Positions 40,506 to 51,390 of a stretch of 64,000 nucleotides of DNA are shown piece by piece. Numbering within the stretch: position 1 is the first letter of the stretch; each line of letters begins with the position of its first letter. A program made the position numbers and the translations under genes. The stretch lies in assembly GCA_002049455.2 (NCBI GenBank), contig KV918916.1:1-64000 (forward strand), written 5' to 3'. The DNA comes from Porphyra umbilicalis. Its lineage: Eukaryota; Rhodophyta; Bangiophyceae; Bangiales; Bangiaceae. The notes beneath the pieces were generated by a model. It saw only the letters and a program-made list of their open reading frames with translations. It had not been told where the DNA came from and made no database searches.

Positions 40506-40739
40506 TCGGTCCCGGAACGATCAACTCTACAGTTATTATCTCCATCCAACGAGCATGCCGGCGGTATGGGGCAGGTGGGCCAAGTCAGCAAAGTTTGGGC
40601 GATGTGGGCGGCTCAAGGGAACTGAAACCGAATATTTGGATTGGGAGGTGCATCTCCGGAGAGCGAAGTAGGATTCAGTTCGGGTGTCGCATGCCTGTAG
40701 TACTATGGACGTACATGAGAGTGAATGAGTCTTGGTTTG
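40506..40739. other. Short spacer before element C
   Basis: No feature beyond the flanking repeat and LTR was found. Confidence 0.4.
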
Positions 40740-41370
40740 TGTAGTACTACGGGGCCCCCCTAGGCGCGAGGGGGCCACCGCGGTGATGACGGCGACGGCG
40801 GGGGACGTCGGTCCCCGACGCGTGCGGGCGACGCCAGCGGCGGTGGTGGCCGACGGGTTGGCGACGCGGGATGGCGGGGCGAGGGGGCGGCCCCGCAGCC
40901 CGGCTCGGGCCACTTGAGGGAGCGCACCCGATCCGCCGCGCCCGGCACGCGGGCCCCGCGGGAGGCCGGGTTGGCGCGCCCGAGAGGGCGCGGCAGGCGA
41001 CGGCCGACCGAGCGCCACGCGGCGGGTGCAGCGCGTTGCGCGCGGGACGGTTTCTCCCCCTCGTCTGTAATGATCGCCTCGGGGGACTTGACATGCATGG
41101 AGGGAATTATCTGCATTGGTTGGTGACGGCCCGGGTCAATTCCCATTTGGGGAAATTGGGCCCGGGCGACGGTTTCCGCCCTTTTAGGACGAAGGGCGAC
41201 GACGGTGGGAGGCACCGTCGTCGCCGGCAAGTAAACCGTGTCTCGATGTCTTGGCGTTTCGATCGGCCCGACTTCCCGGACCTCGAGTCCCATAGCGGGT
41301 GTCGCGCGAGCGGCTGAGACGGCCGTTACTTCCCTCCTTCTGAGGTAACCCCCTAGATTGTGGTACTACA
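40740..41370 (+). repeat. 5' LTR of element C
   Basis: A 631-bp LTR running from TGTAGTACTAC to GTGGTACTACA, with short inverted ends. It is closely similar to the D LTR (55640-56290) and to the reverse B LTR. It lacks a roughly 20-bp tandem unit (GCGCCCGAGCGGGCGCTG type) that B and D carry. Confidence 0.92.
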
Positions 41371-41372
41371 TT

Positions 41373-41390
41373 TGGCGCTCCGGGTGAGAC
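41373..41390 (+). promoter_or_regulatory. Primer-binding site of element C
   Basis: TGGCGCTCCGGGTGAGAC begins two bases after the LTR. It is identical in element D at 56293. The leading TGG pairs with a tRNA CCA end. The tRNA was not identified. Confidence 0.75.
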
Positions 41391-41519
41391 CCGCGGTACG
41401 CACACTGTGCGCGTCGCGGATCGACACCTCTTTCGGTACCAAGAATCGGGGGACCCTCGTTTTTTGTATTGCGGTGCGGTGACAGGAGGACATCCGATCG
41501 ATACGCGGGCCCCGCTTCC

Positions 41520-44228
41520 ATGGCTCGCGGATCGTCCTCACCTTCCCCGCTTGACGGGGGCGCTCCTCCGTTTAAGATGCCTGGCACCAGCCGGGTGACG
41601 GACGCGCCACCGGCGGGAGACCCCGGGGCAACACCGGCCTTGGGCGCCGTGGCCCCCGTGGGGGGTGGAAGGGCAGTCCCGGTTGGCGGCGGCGGTACGG
41701 TGGCGGGTGAGTCGAACTCCCCGCCCGAGGACCCCGGCCGCACGCCGACCACCGGGGCTCGTCCTCCTCCCGGCGCGGGACGGACGTCCACGCTGATGGA
41801 GCCCCAGGCAGGGGGTGCGGGGGTTCACCCTTCCCCCCTGGACGGGCAGCGCCTGGAAGGGGCGCCGCCCTTTGGCCCTCCCCGAGTGGACGCGGTGGGC
41901 GGTTCATCGGGAACTTTAGTTGGCGGGACCCCCGCGAGCCGGGGGCCGCGCCGACCAATGGACGCGCTGCCGCTCGAGGAGGACGAGCGGCAGCGCCGGG
42001 AATTACAGCGGGCGTTCGGGGTCACCCCGGAGGAGGTGGCCCGGGCCCGGTGGCAGAGGACCACCCGGGACCACTGGTCCCTGGACGCGCCGTCGGCGAC
42101 GGGCGGGGCGGGGCCCAGCCTGCAGGGGATCGGCGGAGCCGCGGCCCCAGGACCACCTCGGTCGGTGGCCGACCCCGGGCACCTGCGCCACTTGGCTCAG
42201 GTGTTCCGCGACGCCGCGGAGGAAGCGTCGACCGCGGCATCGGACGGGACCCCGGTCCCGGGGCGGGGCGCGGCCGTGGCCGTGGCCCTGGCGGCGGCCC
42301 AGGGCCCTTCCCCCGGAACCGCGAGCGCGGGGGGACCAGCACCCCCGGAACCCGGGTCAGGCACGTCCAGGGAGCGTACCCGGACGGGGGGCACAACCCG
42401 GACCGGGGCCGCCTTGACGGTGACTGCATCGCCGGGCGTGCGCCTTGCGCGGTCTCGGTCCCGGCGGGGCGCCGAGCGCCGACACCTGAAGGCCGCCCCC
42501 TCGAAGGGCCACCGACGGCGGCGCCACGCCCGACGGGCGCCGTCGCCCCCCTCGTCGGGGCCCCCCTCGTCGACCGAGAGCGACGACAGTCCGTCAAGCT
42601 CCTCATCGGCCGCCAGTAGGGCGGAGTCGACGGACAGCAGCGACGGCTCGACCTCTTCCTCCGCCACCGGCAGTGACCCCGGAGCAACGCGCCGCCGACG
42701 GCGGGCACGGGCTGCCGACAAGCGGCCACACCGGGCCCTGGTTCAAGAGGCGCTGCGCGCCTTCCGGCGGGAGCAGCGGGAGGACACGGTGGTCGACCCC
42801 CGCTTCAAGGGGCTCCTGTCGCCGGAACGGTACCGACTCGCACAGCGAGGGGGCCGCCTACACCTCCCGCGAGGCAATTCCATCCGTGGTATCCGCGCGG
42901 ACGTCAAGGCCTTGATGCACACCTCGCGGCAGTTTGCGGGCGATACCCCGTTGGGGTTGGTGGCGTTCCTTGGGAACTTCCAGACGGCATGCGACGGCAG
43001 CGGGCTGAACGAGGGTACGGCAGTGACACTGCTGCAGTACTTTGTCACGAGCGAGGTGCTCGGCGTGCTCCAGCGCGCCAAGGACACCCACGCCTCGCGG
43101 CAGCTCACGTACAAGCGCGCGGTCCACGCTCTACTCAACGAGTACCTCGACGGGGACGACCTGGTGGACCACCTCCAGGCCCTCATGCAAGCATCCCAAG
43201 AGAAGTGGGAAGACGAACACGAGTTTGCGAACCGCATCCTCGATGCTAACCGTGCCTTGGGCTCGGTCCTACAAGAGGCCGAGCTGAAGAGTATCCTACT
43301 CAAGGGCGTTGGACGGGAAGTCCGGGCCCTGGGGCGGAACTTCGATACCCAGGGCCGGACCTTCCCCAAGCTGCGCAAGTTTCTTGCCAAGACGGGAGCA
43401 GCTACCCGGGAGGCCTGGGGGGTCAAGCTCCAAGCCAAGCCCAAGGGGAGCGCCTCCCGGTCGGTCGGCGGCGAAGAACGGGAGGCCCGTCGGGCCCGGC
43501 CGGCGGCATCCGTCGCTCTCCCGGTGGGAGCCGCCTCGGCCGCGGCTGCTCTGTCCGTCACGGACTACGGGACCGAGGCGCAGCGGGCCGAGTGGGCCGC
43601 GGTGTTGGCCCCGTCGGGGACGCCCGTTGAGTATGGATCCTCGGGCGACGTCCCGGTATTACCGGTGGACAGTCTCCCGCACGCGTCGCGCTGGCAACAG
43701 CAGCCCGCGTGGGGCGGGCGCCCGGAGCTGTACCCCGTTCACACGGGGGCGCGGCGCGGGCGCGGTACCCTTGCGCCGGGCACCCCGGTGTCTCCATGGG
43801 CGGGAACCGTCTTCCCGCACTCGGACCGCCCCCCGCAGTTTCCCCGTGGCGGGGCGCCTCCACCGCGTGGCGGCGGATGGAGTGGGGCACCCGAGGCGGG
43901 GCCCCCGCCACGTCGGCGGGGGGCCTGCTCGTTCTGTGGCCACCTGGGGCACTGGGTGTGGGAGTGCCCCGCTCAGTCTCCCGAGGTGCGGGCCCACGGG
44001 CGCGCGCTGCGCGAAGCAGTCGCGGCACACCGTAACGGGCGGGGACCGGCTCCGCCGGCACCCCTGCCCCTGGGCACGGGACCGCCGGTTCCACCGGTAC
44101 CGCCGACCGGCGCCAACCATGGGACCGTCCCGCCGGGCACGGCTGCCTTCGTCCACGCCGTGGAAGCGGATGACCGGGCGTACCCGGACGTAGCGGGCGA
44201 CGAGGGGGAGAGCTCCTCCGAGGAGTAG
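41520..44228 (+). CDS. gag of element C
   Basis: An open frame of 902 residues from ATG 41520 (context TTCCATGGC). A long Pro/Gly/Arg-rich N-terminus and a Ser-rich stretch precede the gag core at about 42.78-43.4 kb (DPRFKGLLSPERYRLAQRGG, then LGLVAFLGNFQTACDGSGL, then LKSILLKGVGREVRALG). A CCHC knuckle CSFCGHLGHWVWEC lies near residue 803. The protein packages element RNA in virus-like particles. The frame is open throughout. Confidence 0.85.
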   Translation: MARGSSSPSPLDGGAPPFKMPGTSRVTDAPPAGDPGATPALGAVAPVGGGRAVPVGGGGTVAGESNSPPEDPGRTPTTGARPPPGAGRTSTLMEPQAGGAGVHPSPLDGQRLEGAPPFGPPRVDAVGGSSGTLVGGTPASRGPRRPMDALPLEEDERQRRELQRAFGVTPEEVARARWQRTTRDHWSLDAPSATGGAGPSLQGIGGAAAPGPPRSVADPGHLRHLAQVFRDAAEEASTAASDGTPVPGRGAAVAVALAAAQGPSPGTASAGGPAPPEPGSGTSRERTRTGGTTRTGAALTVTASPGVRLARSRSRRGAERRHLKAAPSKGHRRRRHARRAPSPPSSGPPSSTESDDSPSSSSSAASRAESTDSSDGSTSSSATGSDPGATRRRRRARAADKRPHRALVQEALRAFRREQREDTVVDPRFKGLLSPERYRLAQRGGRLHLPRGNSIRGIRADVKALMHTSRQFAGDTPLGLVAFLGNFQTACDGSGLNEGTAVTLLQYFVTSEVLGVLQRAKDTHASRQLTYKRAVHALLNEYLDGDDLVDHLQALMQASQEKWEDEHEFANRILDANRALGSVLQEAELKSILLKGVGREVRALGRNFDTQGRTFPKLRKFLAKTGAATREAWGVKLQAKPKGSASRSVGGEEREARRARPAASVALPVGAASAAAALSVTDYGTEAQRAEWAAVLAPSGTPVEYGSSGDVPVLPVDSLPHASRWQQQPAWGGRPELYPVHTGARRGRGTLAPGTPVSPWAGTVFPHSDRPPQFPRGGAPPPRGGGWSGAPEAGPPPRRRGACSFCGHLGHWVWECPAQSPEVRAHGRALREAVAAHRNGRGPAPPAPLPLGTGPPVPPVPPTGANHGTVPPGTAAFVHAVEADDRAYPDVAGDEGESSSEE

Positions 44229-46313
44229 ATCGCGGGCGCCGACGGCGCGGGTCATGAGGACGGCCGTTCCTGCCACGCCCAGGGAAACGAGTAAGGGGCA
44301 GCCCCCTTAGTGGGCTGCCCACGGACGTCGTCCGTCTCAAGGCACACCGGCACTGCTACATCACGGCGACCCGCCTGCGCCAGGTACGCAAGCGGCGGGC
44401 CGCTGCGGGATTCCCGCCGGCGCCCGCCTTCTGCCCCCGCATCCTCGCGCGGCCCGGGGGGGTCAGCCACGCGACGGCGGACGAGCCGGACCACTGCCCC
44501 GTCCCGGCGACGCCGGTGGCCGCTGAGGCCGTCCCTTCGTCTCCGCAGGTCGCCGCGTCGGTCCTGGCCCTGGGCCACTCCGACCCCCGGCCGTGGGGTG
44601 GCGGGGATGGTATCCCAGCGGACCTACCCGCCAACGGGGCGCGCACCGGGCCAGGGCCCCGGCGGCGCCTCAGGGGACGCGCCGGGCGCGAACGTACCCG
44701 CTTTCTCCGGCACGCCGCCGCCGTTGCGGACCCCACGCACGCGCCGGGTACCCCGCCCCAGAACGGGGAAGTGCTGCTCCTCAGCCTGCATAACTACCGC
44801 ATCGTGGCCTCTCTGGGGCTGGACAAGCTGTCCCTCCGCGCGTTCGGCGTCGTCGTCGACACGGGGGCGGGCCCCAACTTGGTCCGCCGGGACGCCCTCG
44901 CTCCTGAATGGCTCCGCCAGGTGGTCACCTCTAAGCAGGAGGAACAGGTACGTCTGCGAGACGCCAACAACGCACGGTTACGCACTAGCGGGACCGTCAC
45001 GCTGTGGCTCCAGACGGGCGCACGGATCGTCCCGGTTCCCTTCCTCGTCGTCGACGACCTGTCGGTCCCGGTCATCTTGGGCTTCACGTTCATCGACGAC
45101 AACGCCCACGCCATCCTGCCTCAGGATAGGTCCATCCGTTGGACGGACGGGTCCGTCACGGCGATCCTACGGGGACCGTTGGACGATGGCGACCGCTCGA
45201 TGGGCGTCTCCTGCGTCCTCCGTGCGACGCACAAGACGCGGCTTCCGCCGTCGACGGCCACGGTCGTCTGGGTGCGGACCATGTGGGGTGGCCTGGGTCA
45301 GGTGTTCGGCGCCTCGCGCCTCTTCACAACGCATGGGGTCACCATCGCCAACGGCGTACACGATATCGTGCCGGGGCTATCTTTCCCGGTCATCGTGACC
45401 AACTTTGGCGCGTGCGAGGTCATCCTCCGGCAGAAGGCCAACGTCGGCTACGTCGAGCTGCTGACGACAGGGGTCGTACAGGTGCCCCCCGGGGCACCTC
45501 CCGGTACACCGGCCGCCCCGGCCTTCCCGCCGGCCACGGCCGCCGAAGGCGTCGTGCCGGCGGTGTCAAGCGCCGGAGACGACCCCGCGCCGGGGCGGAG
45601 CCCGGACCCAGCGACGGCCTCAGGCGGTGCGGCTGCGACCCCCGCGCGACCCCGGGACCCGGGCGAAGAAAGCGCCCTGGCGAACGCGGCGCCACCCGCG
45701 TCCCCCCCCCAAGTGGAGGACGTGGACCTGCCGGACGTCGACCCGACGCTGCACACCCGGATCCGCCGCATGCTGGACCAGCACAAGGCAATGTGGACGG
45801 GCCAGGCGCTCGGCGTCATCAAAGCCACCCAGCACCGCATCGAACTCAACGCCGGCGCCCGGCCCGTCCGCTTCGCACCGCGCCGTGCGGGGCACACGGC
45901 GCGGGAGGCCGAGACGGCCGAGGTCAAGCGGCAGCTGGAGGCGGACGTCATCGAACCGACGTCGTCGGAATGGGGCTTCCCGGTCGTGCTCGTCCCCAAA
46001 AAGGATGGCACCCTCCGCTTCTGCGTCGATTATCGACTGCTCAACGTCGTCACCAAGAAGGATTCGTACCCGCTGCCCCGGATGGACGAGTGCATCGACA
46101 GCCTCGGTGAGGCGACCATCTTCTCGACGTCGGATTGCAACGCCGGCTACTGGCAGGTTGCCATCGCACCCGAAGATCGGGAGAAGACGGCTTTCGTGTG
46201 CCACGAGGGCGCGTACCAGTACAAACGGATGCCGTTCGGCCTAACGAACGCCCCGGCCACGTTCCAGCGGGCGCTGGACATCATCCTCTCCGGAGTGAAG
46301 TGGCAAAGCTGCC

Positions 46314-46737
46314 TGTGAAGCGGGAGGTAGATAGATGGATGCGTTGGTTTACTTGGATGGCGGCTTTGGGCCCACTAGGACCGCCTGATATACCCCAGGC
46401 GACCCCTCTGCCAGTCCCAGAGACGACCCTCTCTCAGTGCTCCCCCAGGCACTTCCACTCTCCGCGTGTGCAGGGCCTGCGGCGCACCTCCCAAAGCGGA
46501 GCATGCGCCTCCCCGGTGATAAGCCGCCCACCGCCGGACAATCCAGTCACCACGCCACGCACAAACCCCCCCCCGAGCTCACCACGAGAAGGGGGGAGCT
46601 CACCAAGAGATACACAAATCAAGTACAAACAAGTACAAGTCATACAACAATGGAATGCCAACAAGTACACGAGCTTCAGTCACCAAGAGCCCCCGTGTAA
46701 GTATAGCTCCAATGGAATTCCCGAGCAGAGCTCAACA
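46314..46737 (-). repeat. 3' LTR of the Copia element
   Basis: 424 bp, about 98 percent identical to the other LTR. A polypurine tract (minus strand TTGGGGGAG, plus 46738-46746) abuts its inner edge. Confidence 0.93.
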
Positions 46738-47054
46738 CTCCCCCAATTACATTGGAGTTAATGTAAGTCTACCGGATCGGACGGTATCGATACCGTCCCA
46801 AGCACTCTGCGCGATTTTTCTTGTGGACGGTACCGGTACCGTTCACTAAAAAAAATCGCCGTTAGTGCAAAAAAACAAAAGGGGCTCAGTCGACTGCCCC
46901 CGTCTTGGGCAGCAAGATGACATACCCCAGCCGAACGTCCGGCCACCAGAACCGGCCCAAACCGCCCCAAGCACTGCGCGGTGTTTCTTGTGAACGGTAT
47001 CGATACCGTCCAAAACAAAAAATCGCCGTTAGTGCACAAAAACACAAAAGGGGC
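46738..47054 (-). repeat. Copia 3' non-coding region with direct repeats and palindromes
   Basis: Two diverged direct repeats of about 100 bp (about 46780-46890 and 46965-47060) each carry AAGCACT, TTTCTTGTG, AATCGCCGTTAGTGCA and AAAGGGGCTCAG. Inside them are perfect palindromes: a 20-mer around GGTATCGATACC (46779-46798), a 16-mer around GGTACCGGTACC (46827-46842) and a 16-mer around GGTATCGATACC (46994-47009). They lie between the gag-pol stop and the polypurine tract. Confidence 0.85.
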
Positions 47055-50000
47055 TCAGCATGTGGAAGCAGGACGTGGGGCGGGCGTAGCGCCCAGCCCC
47101 GCGTTGCCAAGATCGGCGCCAACGCCAATGACGCGCCGAAAGAAGACGAACGCCGGGGCCGGCAGCGGCTTTGTCAGCCCGTCTGCCGGCATGTCCATGC
47201 TAGGGAGGAAGTAGAACGTCACCTCCCCGCGCGCCACGTAGTCACGCACCATGTGGTACGCGACATCCACGTGCTTGGTACGCCCGGTGGCTTCGGGGTT
47301 GTTGACCAAGGCGAGGCAAGCCGGGTTATCTTCCCCCATCGGCACGGCCCCGCCATCGACGCCCAGAGCCGACAGCAGCTTGCGTAGCCACAGCGCCTCC
47401 TTGGTGGCCATCGCGGCGGCCACGTACTCCGCTTCGGCCGTCGTGGTTGCCACCGTCGACTGGCGCTTGCTTGCCCACGCGATGGGCCCGCCATTGAGGG
47501 TGAAGACGAAGCCTGTCGTCGACCGACGGCCGTCAACGTCGCCCGCCCAGTCGGCGTCGACAAACCCCTGCAGCGGCTCGCTGCCGCCGTAGACCACCCC
47601 AAGGCGGGTTGTCCCGCGCAGGTAGCGCAATACCCCCTTTGCTGCGCGCATGTGGTCCTGCTCAGGGCACGACATGAAGCGCGACAGCACCCCCACGGCA
47701 GAGGCAATGTCCGGCCTTGTCGTGGTGGACAGGTAGAGGAGGGAGCCGACCAACTCGGCGTACCGGTTACCCTCCGGCAGCAGGTCCTCGCCCGTCTTAG
47801 TCAGCTTGACCCCTGACGCCATTGGCACCTTGTTCGGGGTGGAGGTCTCCATTCCAAACGCCTCCAGCAGCGTCACCGTGTGCCCCGGGTTGCTCAGAGT
47901 GAGCGTCTTTGACTCACGGTCACGCATGACCTTCATGCCAATGAAGTCGTTAACCTCCCCCATGTCACGTACTTCGAACTTTGCCGACACAGAGCGCTTG
48001 ACGGCAGCAACTCCAGACAGCTTCTCGCCCGCCACGATAAGGTCGTCGACGTACACGAGGATGAAGACGCGCTCGTGCACAGGGTGGCACCACTCGTAGA
48101 GGCACGGCTCTACCTTGGATCGCAGTGCACCGATCTCCTTGAGCTCCTTGTCGAGCTTGATGCCCCACAGCCGCCCAGCCTGCTTTGTCCCGTAGAGCGC
48201 CAGGTTAAGCCGACACATCTCCTCCACGCCCTCCGGCTCGATACCGTCGGGGAGTTTGATGTACATCTCCTTGTCCATCTTGGCGTTGAGGAAGGCTGTC
48301 TGGACGTCGACATGGTGAACCTCCCAGCCCGAGGCTGCAGCCACAGCAAAGAGGGCCCGTGTGGTAGCCGCGCTGGGCACCGGCGCCCACGTCTCGTCAA
48401 AGTCCCGCCCCGGCACTTGGTTGAAACCTTGGGCCACGAGGCGAGCCTTGTAGCGCGTCATCTTGCCCTCCGCGTCGTGTTTGATGTCGAACACAAAACG
48501 CGTCTTGATGGCCTTGTGCTTCTTGTTGTTCACCTTAATCTTGGACCAGGTGCCAAGCTTCTTGTGCGCTGCCACCTCCTCCTTGATGGCCTGCTTCCAA
48601 CGCGGCCAATCAGAACGAGCACGTGCCTCTTTCTCGTTTGCCGGGGGCTTGTGTAGGTCGCAGCCCAACTCAGCCGCACTCTTTGTACCGCTTGCCAAGA
48701 ACGCCTTGGGCTCCTTCTCCCACCATGTTACCTTGGGAGCCGGCCGTCGCTTTGAGCGACGAGGCCCAGGTGCTGCGCTGTCACAGGTAGCAGGTCCTTG
48801 ACCGCCCGCCGGTGTCGAGCCATCGGAGCAATCCTCGACGTCCTCCTCGCTATCTTCAGCAAGGGAGGGAGGACCGACTTCTTCGTCGCTGTCAGAGGTG
48901 TCGTCGGGGGCGTACTCGTCCTCTCGCCCGCGTTCAGCGTCGAGCATGTCCATTGCCCCTTCCGTGGCGTCATCCTTGCCGCCGTCATTTCCCGCCGTCA
49001 GTCGGGGACCAGCGCTTGACCCGACTGCCGACGCCTTGACCTTAGCCGAGTTCTCCTCCATCAGCACGTCTCGACGCTCGAAGACTTGGTTCGTCTCGTC
49101 CTCAAGGATGCGGTAGGCCTTGCCACCGACCGTGTAGCCGACAAAGCGGCCGACGTCGGTCCTTGGCTCCAGCTTGCGTTGCTGCTTCTTGGGCTTGAGC
49201 GCCCACGCCCGACTCCCCCAAACGCGGAATCCCGCGACGTTGGGGCGTCGACCTGTTAGGGCCTCCAGCGGTGTTACGTCCAGCCCCGTCTTGGGGGACC
49301 GGTTGAGCACATGGACGACGGAGGCCAACGCCTCAGCCCACAGCTCCTCCTCCGCCCCGGCATCGAGCAGAGCAGCACGCACGCGCTCCATCAGCGTGCG
49401 GTTCACCCGCTCCGCTTTACCGTTCTGCTGTGACTTGTACGGCGCCGTCATCTCCGACGTGATGCCCTTGTCCTCGTACCACGCCTTGAGGTCGTTGGTG
49501 ACGTACTCCTTGGCACCGTCATGACGGACGCGCTTGACCTTGACCCCCGTCAGCGTCTCAAGCTGCTTGATACGCGTCTTGAGCACGTCCCGTGCCATCC
49601 CTTTCGTCTTGATAGGCGTTGCCGTGATGAACCCCGTGGAGTCCTCCAGCGCCGTCATAAAGTAGATGGAACCACCCAGCGACTCCGTGAGTGGGCCACC
49701 AATGTCGGTGTGCACCAGCTCGCACTTGGTCGTCGCTGTAGATGAGCGGGAGCTCGGCGCCTGAACCATCTTGCCTTCCACACACGGCACACACACAGTG
49801 CCAATGACGCGCTTGGCGTCCGCCAATGACGACGGCATGCCGTCGACCATTGTGGCCGCCCGCTTGAGGTTCTCTAACCCCAAGTGGTTGAACCGACGGT
49901 GCCACAGCTCCGCCTCCCCGGCTATGCGCGTGGATGCCGCGTTAGCCGACGCCTGGACCGGCGTCACCTTGAGCACATACTGCTCCTGGTCGTTCACCTT

Positions 50001-51233
50001 GCCGACCACCGATGCCTTGTCGAGCACCCCGCTCACGCGTACAGCATCCCCGTCGCTGAGGATGTAGCAGGCGTTGTCGACAAACACCACCGCACCTCGA
50101 TTGCGGTCGACCGCTCGAACCGACAGCAGGTTGCTGGTCAGGCCCGGAACGAGCATGGCCCCCCCGAGCACCATGCGCGTCTTGGTGTTTCCTTTGCCAA
50201 CGTGCATGGAGACGTGGCCGTGCCCCTTGATGGGCACCTTGTCGCCGTTGGCCAAGGTGACCTCGGCCCCGCTTCCCGCCGTCCGGACGGTGAAGCCCTT
50301 ATCCCCGGCGGCCATGTGGTTGGTTGCGCCAGAGTCAAGCACCCAGGTTGATAACCCGCGTGTGCTCCCGTGAGCCTTGCTGCTCCCGGCATTGCCGGTG
50401 GAAGCAGTGTAGGCCAGAGCGGCACCCGCGTGGGGCCCGCCGCCTTGGCCGCCTTCACGACCACCACCGCCGGGCTTGCCCTTGCCCTTGGCCTCATCCG
50501 CCTTCTTCTTGTAGCAGTCGCGCTGCATGTGCCCTTTCTTGTTGCAGTAGAAGCACACGATCGACTTCTTGTCAAACGACTTCTTGTGCGCCGCTGCAGC
50601 AAAGGCTTGTGACTTGAAAATGCCAGAAGGCTTCGACGCGGCGACGGTAATGCTCCGCTGCTCCACTTGCAGCAGCTTAGCCGTCACGTCCGACATGACG
50701 AGCTTGGTGTCCTTGTTCTCCAAGATTGTCCTGAGCATCCCGTACTCTGACGGAAGCCCCGACAAGACACGCAGTGCGAGCGTGTTGTCGTCCACCGGGT
50801 TTCCGAGAATGGCAAGCTCGTCCCGGATCATCTTGGCGCGCGACGCAAACTTGATGATGTTTTCGTCGTCGCCCTTCTTCAGGCTGCTCAGCTCGTCCAT
50901 GAGCCGCAGCAGCTGCGCATTGTCACGTGCCTCGAACATGACCTTGAGCGCGTCCCACGCCTCCTTGGCCGTGTCAACCGACGTGACCGTGTTGAGATGC
51001 ACGGGCTTGACCGACATCTGGATGGTCGCCAGCGCCGCCTCGTTCATGGCGTCCCACGCTTCGACCACCGGGTCGGACTTCTTGTCGTCCGAACCAGAAG
51101 CAGGGCGGTCCGTCACGACGGCCGTCCACAGCTTCTCTTTCTTGAGCTGCGCACGCTGGTACGCCGCCCACACCTTGTAATCGTCGTCCAGCTGCACAAA
51201 CCGTGGGCCGCTAAGGCGGCCGTAGTCCGACAT
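47055..51233 (-). CDS. Copia gag-pol polyprotein
   Basis: A single open frame of 1392 residues from ATG 51233 (MSDYGRLSGPRFVQLDDDYK, A at -3). The frame is also open upstream to an ATG inside the primer site at 51386. Order of domains is Copia-type: gag (UBN2-like), CCHC knuckle CFYCNKKGHMQRDC (about residue 226), protease WVLDSGATNHMA (about 296), integrase with HTDIGGPL and HDGAKEY (about 505-570), reverse transcriptase with FLNAKMDKEMYIKLPDG (about 980) and YVDDL (about 1058), and RNase H with ADWAGDVDGRRSTTGF (about 1230) and a TTAEAEYVA motif. Integrase before reverse transcriptase defines Copia. The frame looks whole. Confidence 0.95.
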   Translation of the reverse strand: MSDYGRLSGPRFVQLDDDYKVWAAYQRAQLKKEKLWTAVVTDRPASGSDDKKSDPVVEAWDAMNEAALATIQMSVKPVHLNTVTSVDTAKEAWDALKVMFEARDNAQLLRLMDELSSLKKGDDENIIKFASRAKMIRDELAILGNPVDDNTLALRVLSGLPSEYGMLRTILENKDTKLVMSDVTAKLLQVEQRSITVAASKPSGIFKSQAFAAAAHKKSFDKKSIVCFYCNKKGHMQRDCYKKKADEAKGKGKPGGGGREGGQGGGPHAGAALAYTASTGNAGSSKAHGSTRGLSTWVLDSGATNHMAAGDKGFTVRTAGSGAEVTLANGDKVPIKGHGHVSMHVGKGNTKTRMVLGGAMLVPGLTSNLLSVRAVDRNRGAVVFVDNACYILSDGDAVRVSGVLDKASVVGKVNDQEQYVLKVTPVQASANAASTRIAGEAELWHRRFNHLGLENLKRAATMVDGMPSSLADAKRVIGTVCVPCVEGKMVQAPSSRSSTATTKCELVHTDIGGPLTESLGGSIYFMTALEDSTGFITATPIKTKGMARDVLKTRIKQLETLTGVKVKRVRHDGAKEYVTNDLKAWYEDKGITSEMTAPYKSQQNGKAERVNRTLMERVRAALLDAGAEEELWAEALASVVHVLNRSPKTGLDVTPLEALTGRRPNVAGFRVWGSRAWALKPKKQQRKLEPRTDVGRFVGYTVGGKAYRILEDETNQVFERRDVLMEENSAKVKASAVGSSAGPRLTAGNDGGKDDATEGAMDMLDAERGREDEYAPDDTSDSDEEVGPPSLAEDSEEDVEDCSDGSTPAGGQGPATCDSAAPGPRRSKRRPAPKVTWWEKEPKAFLASGTKSAAELGCDLHKPPANEKEARARSDWPRWKQAIKEEVAAHKKLGTWSKIKVNNKKHKAIKTRFVFDIKHDAEGKMTRYKARLVAQGFNQVPGRDFDETWAPVPSAATTRALFAVAAASGWEVHHVDVQTAFLNAKMDKEMYIKLPDGIEPEGVEEMCRLNLALYGTKQAGRLWGIKLDKELKEIGALRSKVEPCLYEWCHPVHERVFILVYVDDLIVAGEKLSGVAAVKRSVSAKFEVRDMGEVNDFIGMKVMRDRESKTLTLSNPGHTVTLLEAFGMETSTPNKVPMASGVKLTKTGEDLLPEGNRYAELVGSLLYLSTTTRPDIASAVGVLSRFMSCPEQDHMRAAKGVLRYLRGTTRLGVVYGGSEPLQGFVDADWAGDVDGRRSTTGFVFTLNGGPIAWASKRQSTVATTTAEAEYVAAAMATKEALWLRKLLSALGVDGGAVPMGEDNPACLALVNNPEATGRTKHVDVAYHMVRDYVARGEVTFYFLPSMDMPADGLTKPLPAPAFVFFRRVIGVGADLGNAGLGATPAPRPASTC

Positions 51234-51375
51234 GTTGACGACGGCGGCGCAACTAAGCACCGCACTGACGACGTCGACGGCGGTATCGGCCCGCGCGACG
51301 CCGGAACACACCGCAACCCGAGCAACGTCGTCCGACCAGCGACCGCAGGGAAGACGACGATGACCACCAGCGACG

Positions 51376-51390
51376 GCTGGGCCCATAACC
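51376..51390 (-). promoter_or_regulatory. Copia primer-binding site, initiator tRNA-Met anticodon type
   Basis: The minus strand reads GGTTATGGGCCCAGC directly next to the 5' LTR with no spacer. This is complementary to the anticodon stem-loop region of eukaryotic initiator tRNA-Met (GCTGGGCCCATAACC) rather than to a tRNA 3' end. Drosophila copia is known to use a 5' half of this tRNA as primer. Confidence 0.85.
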
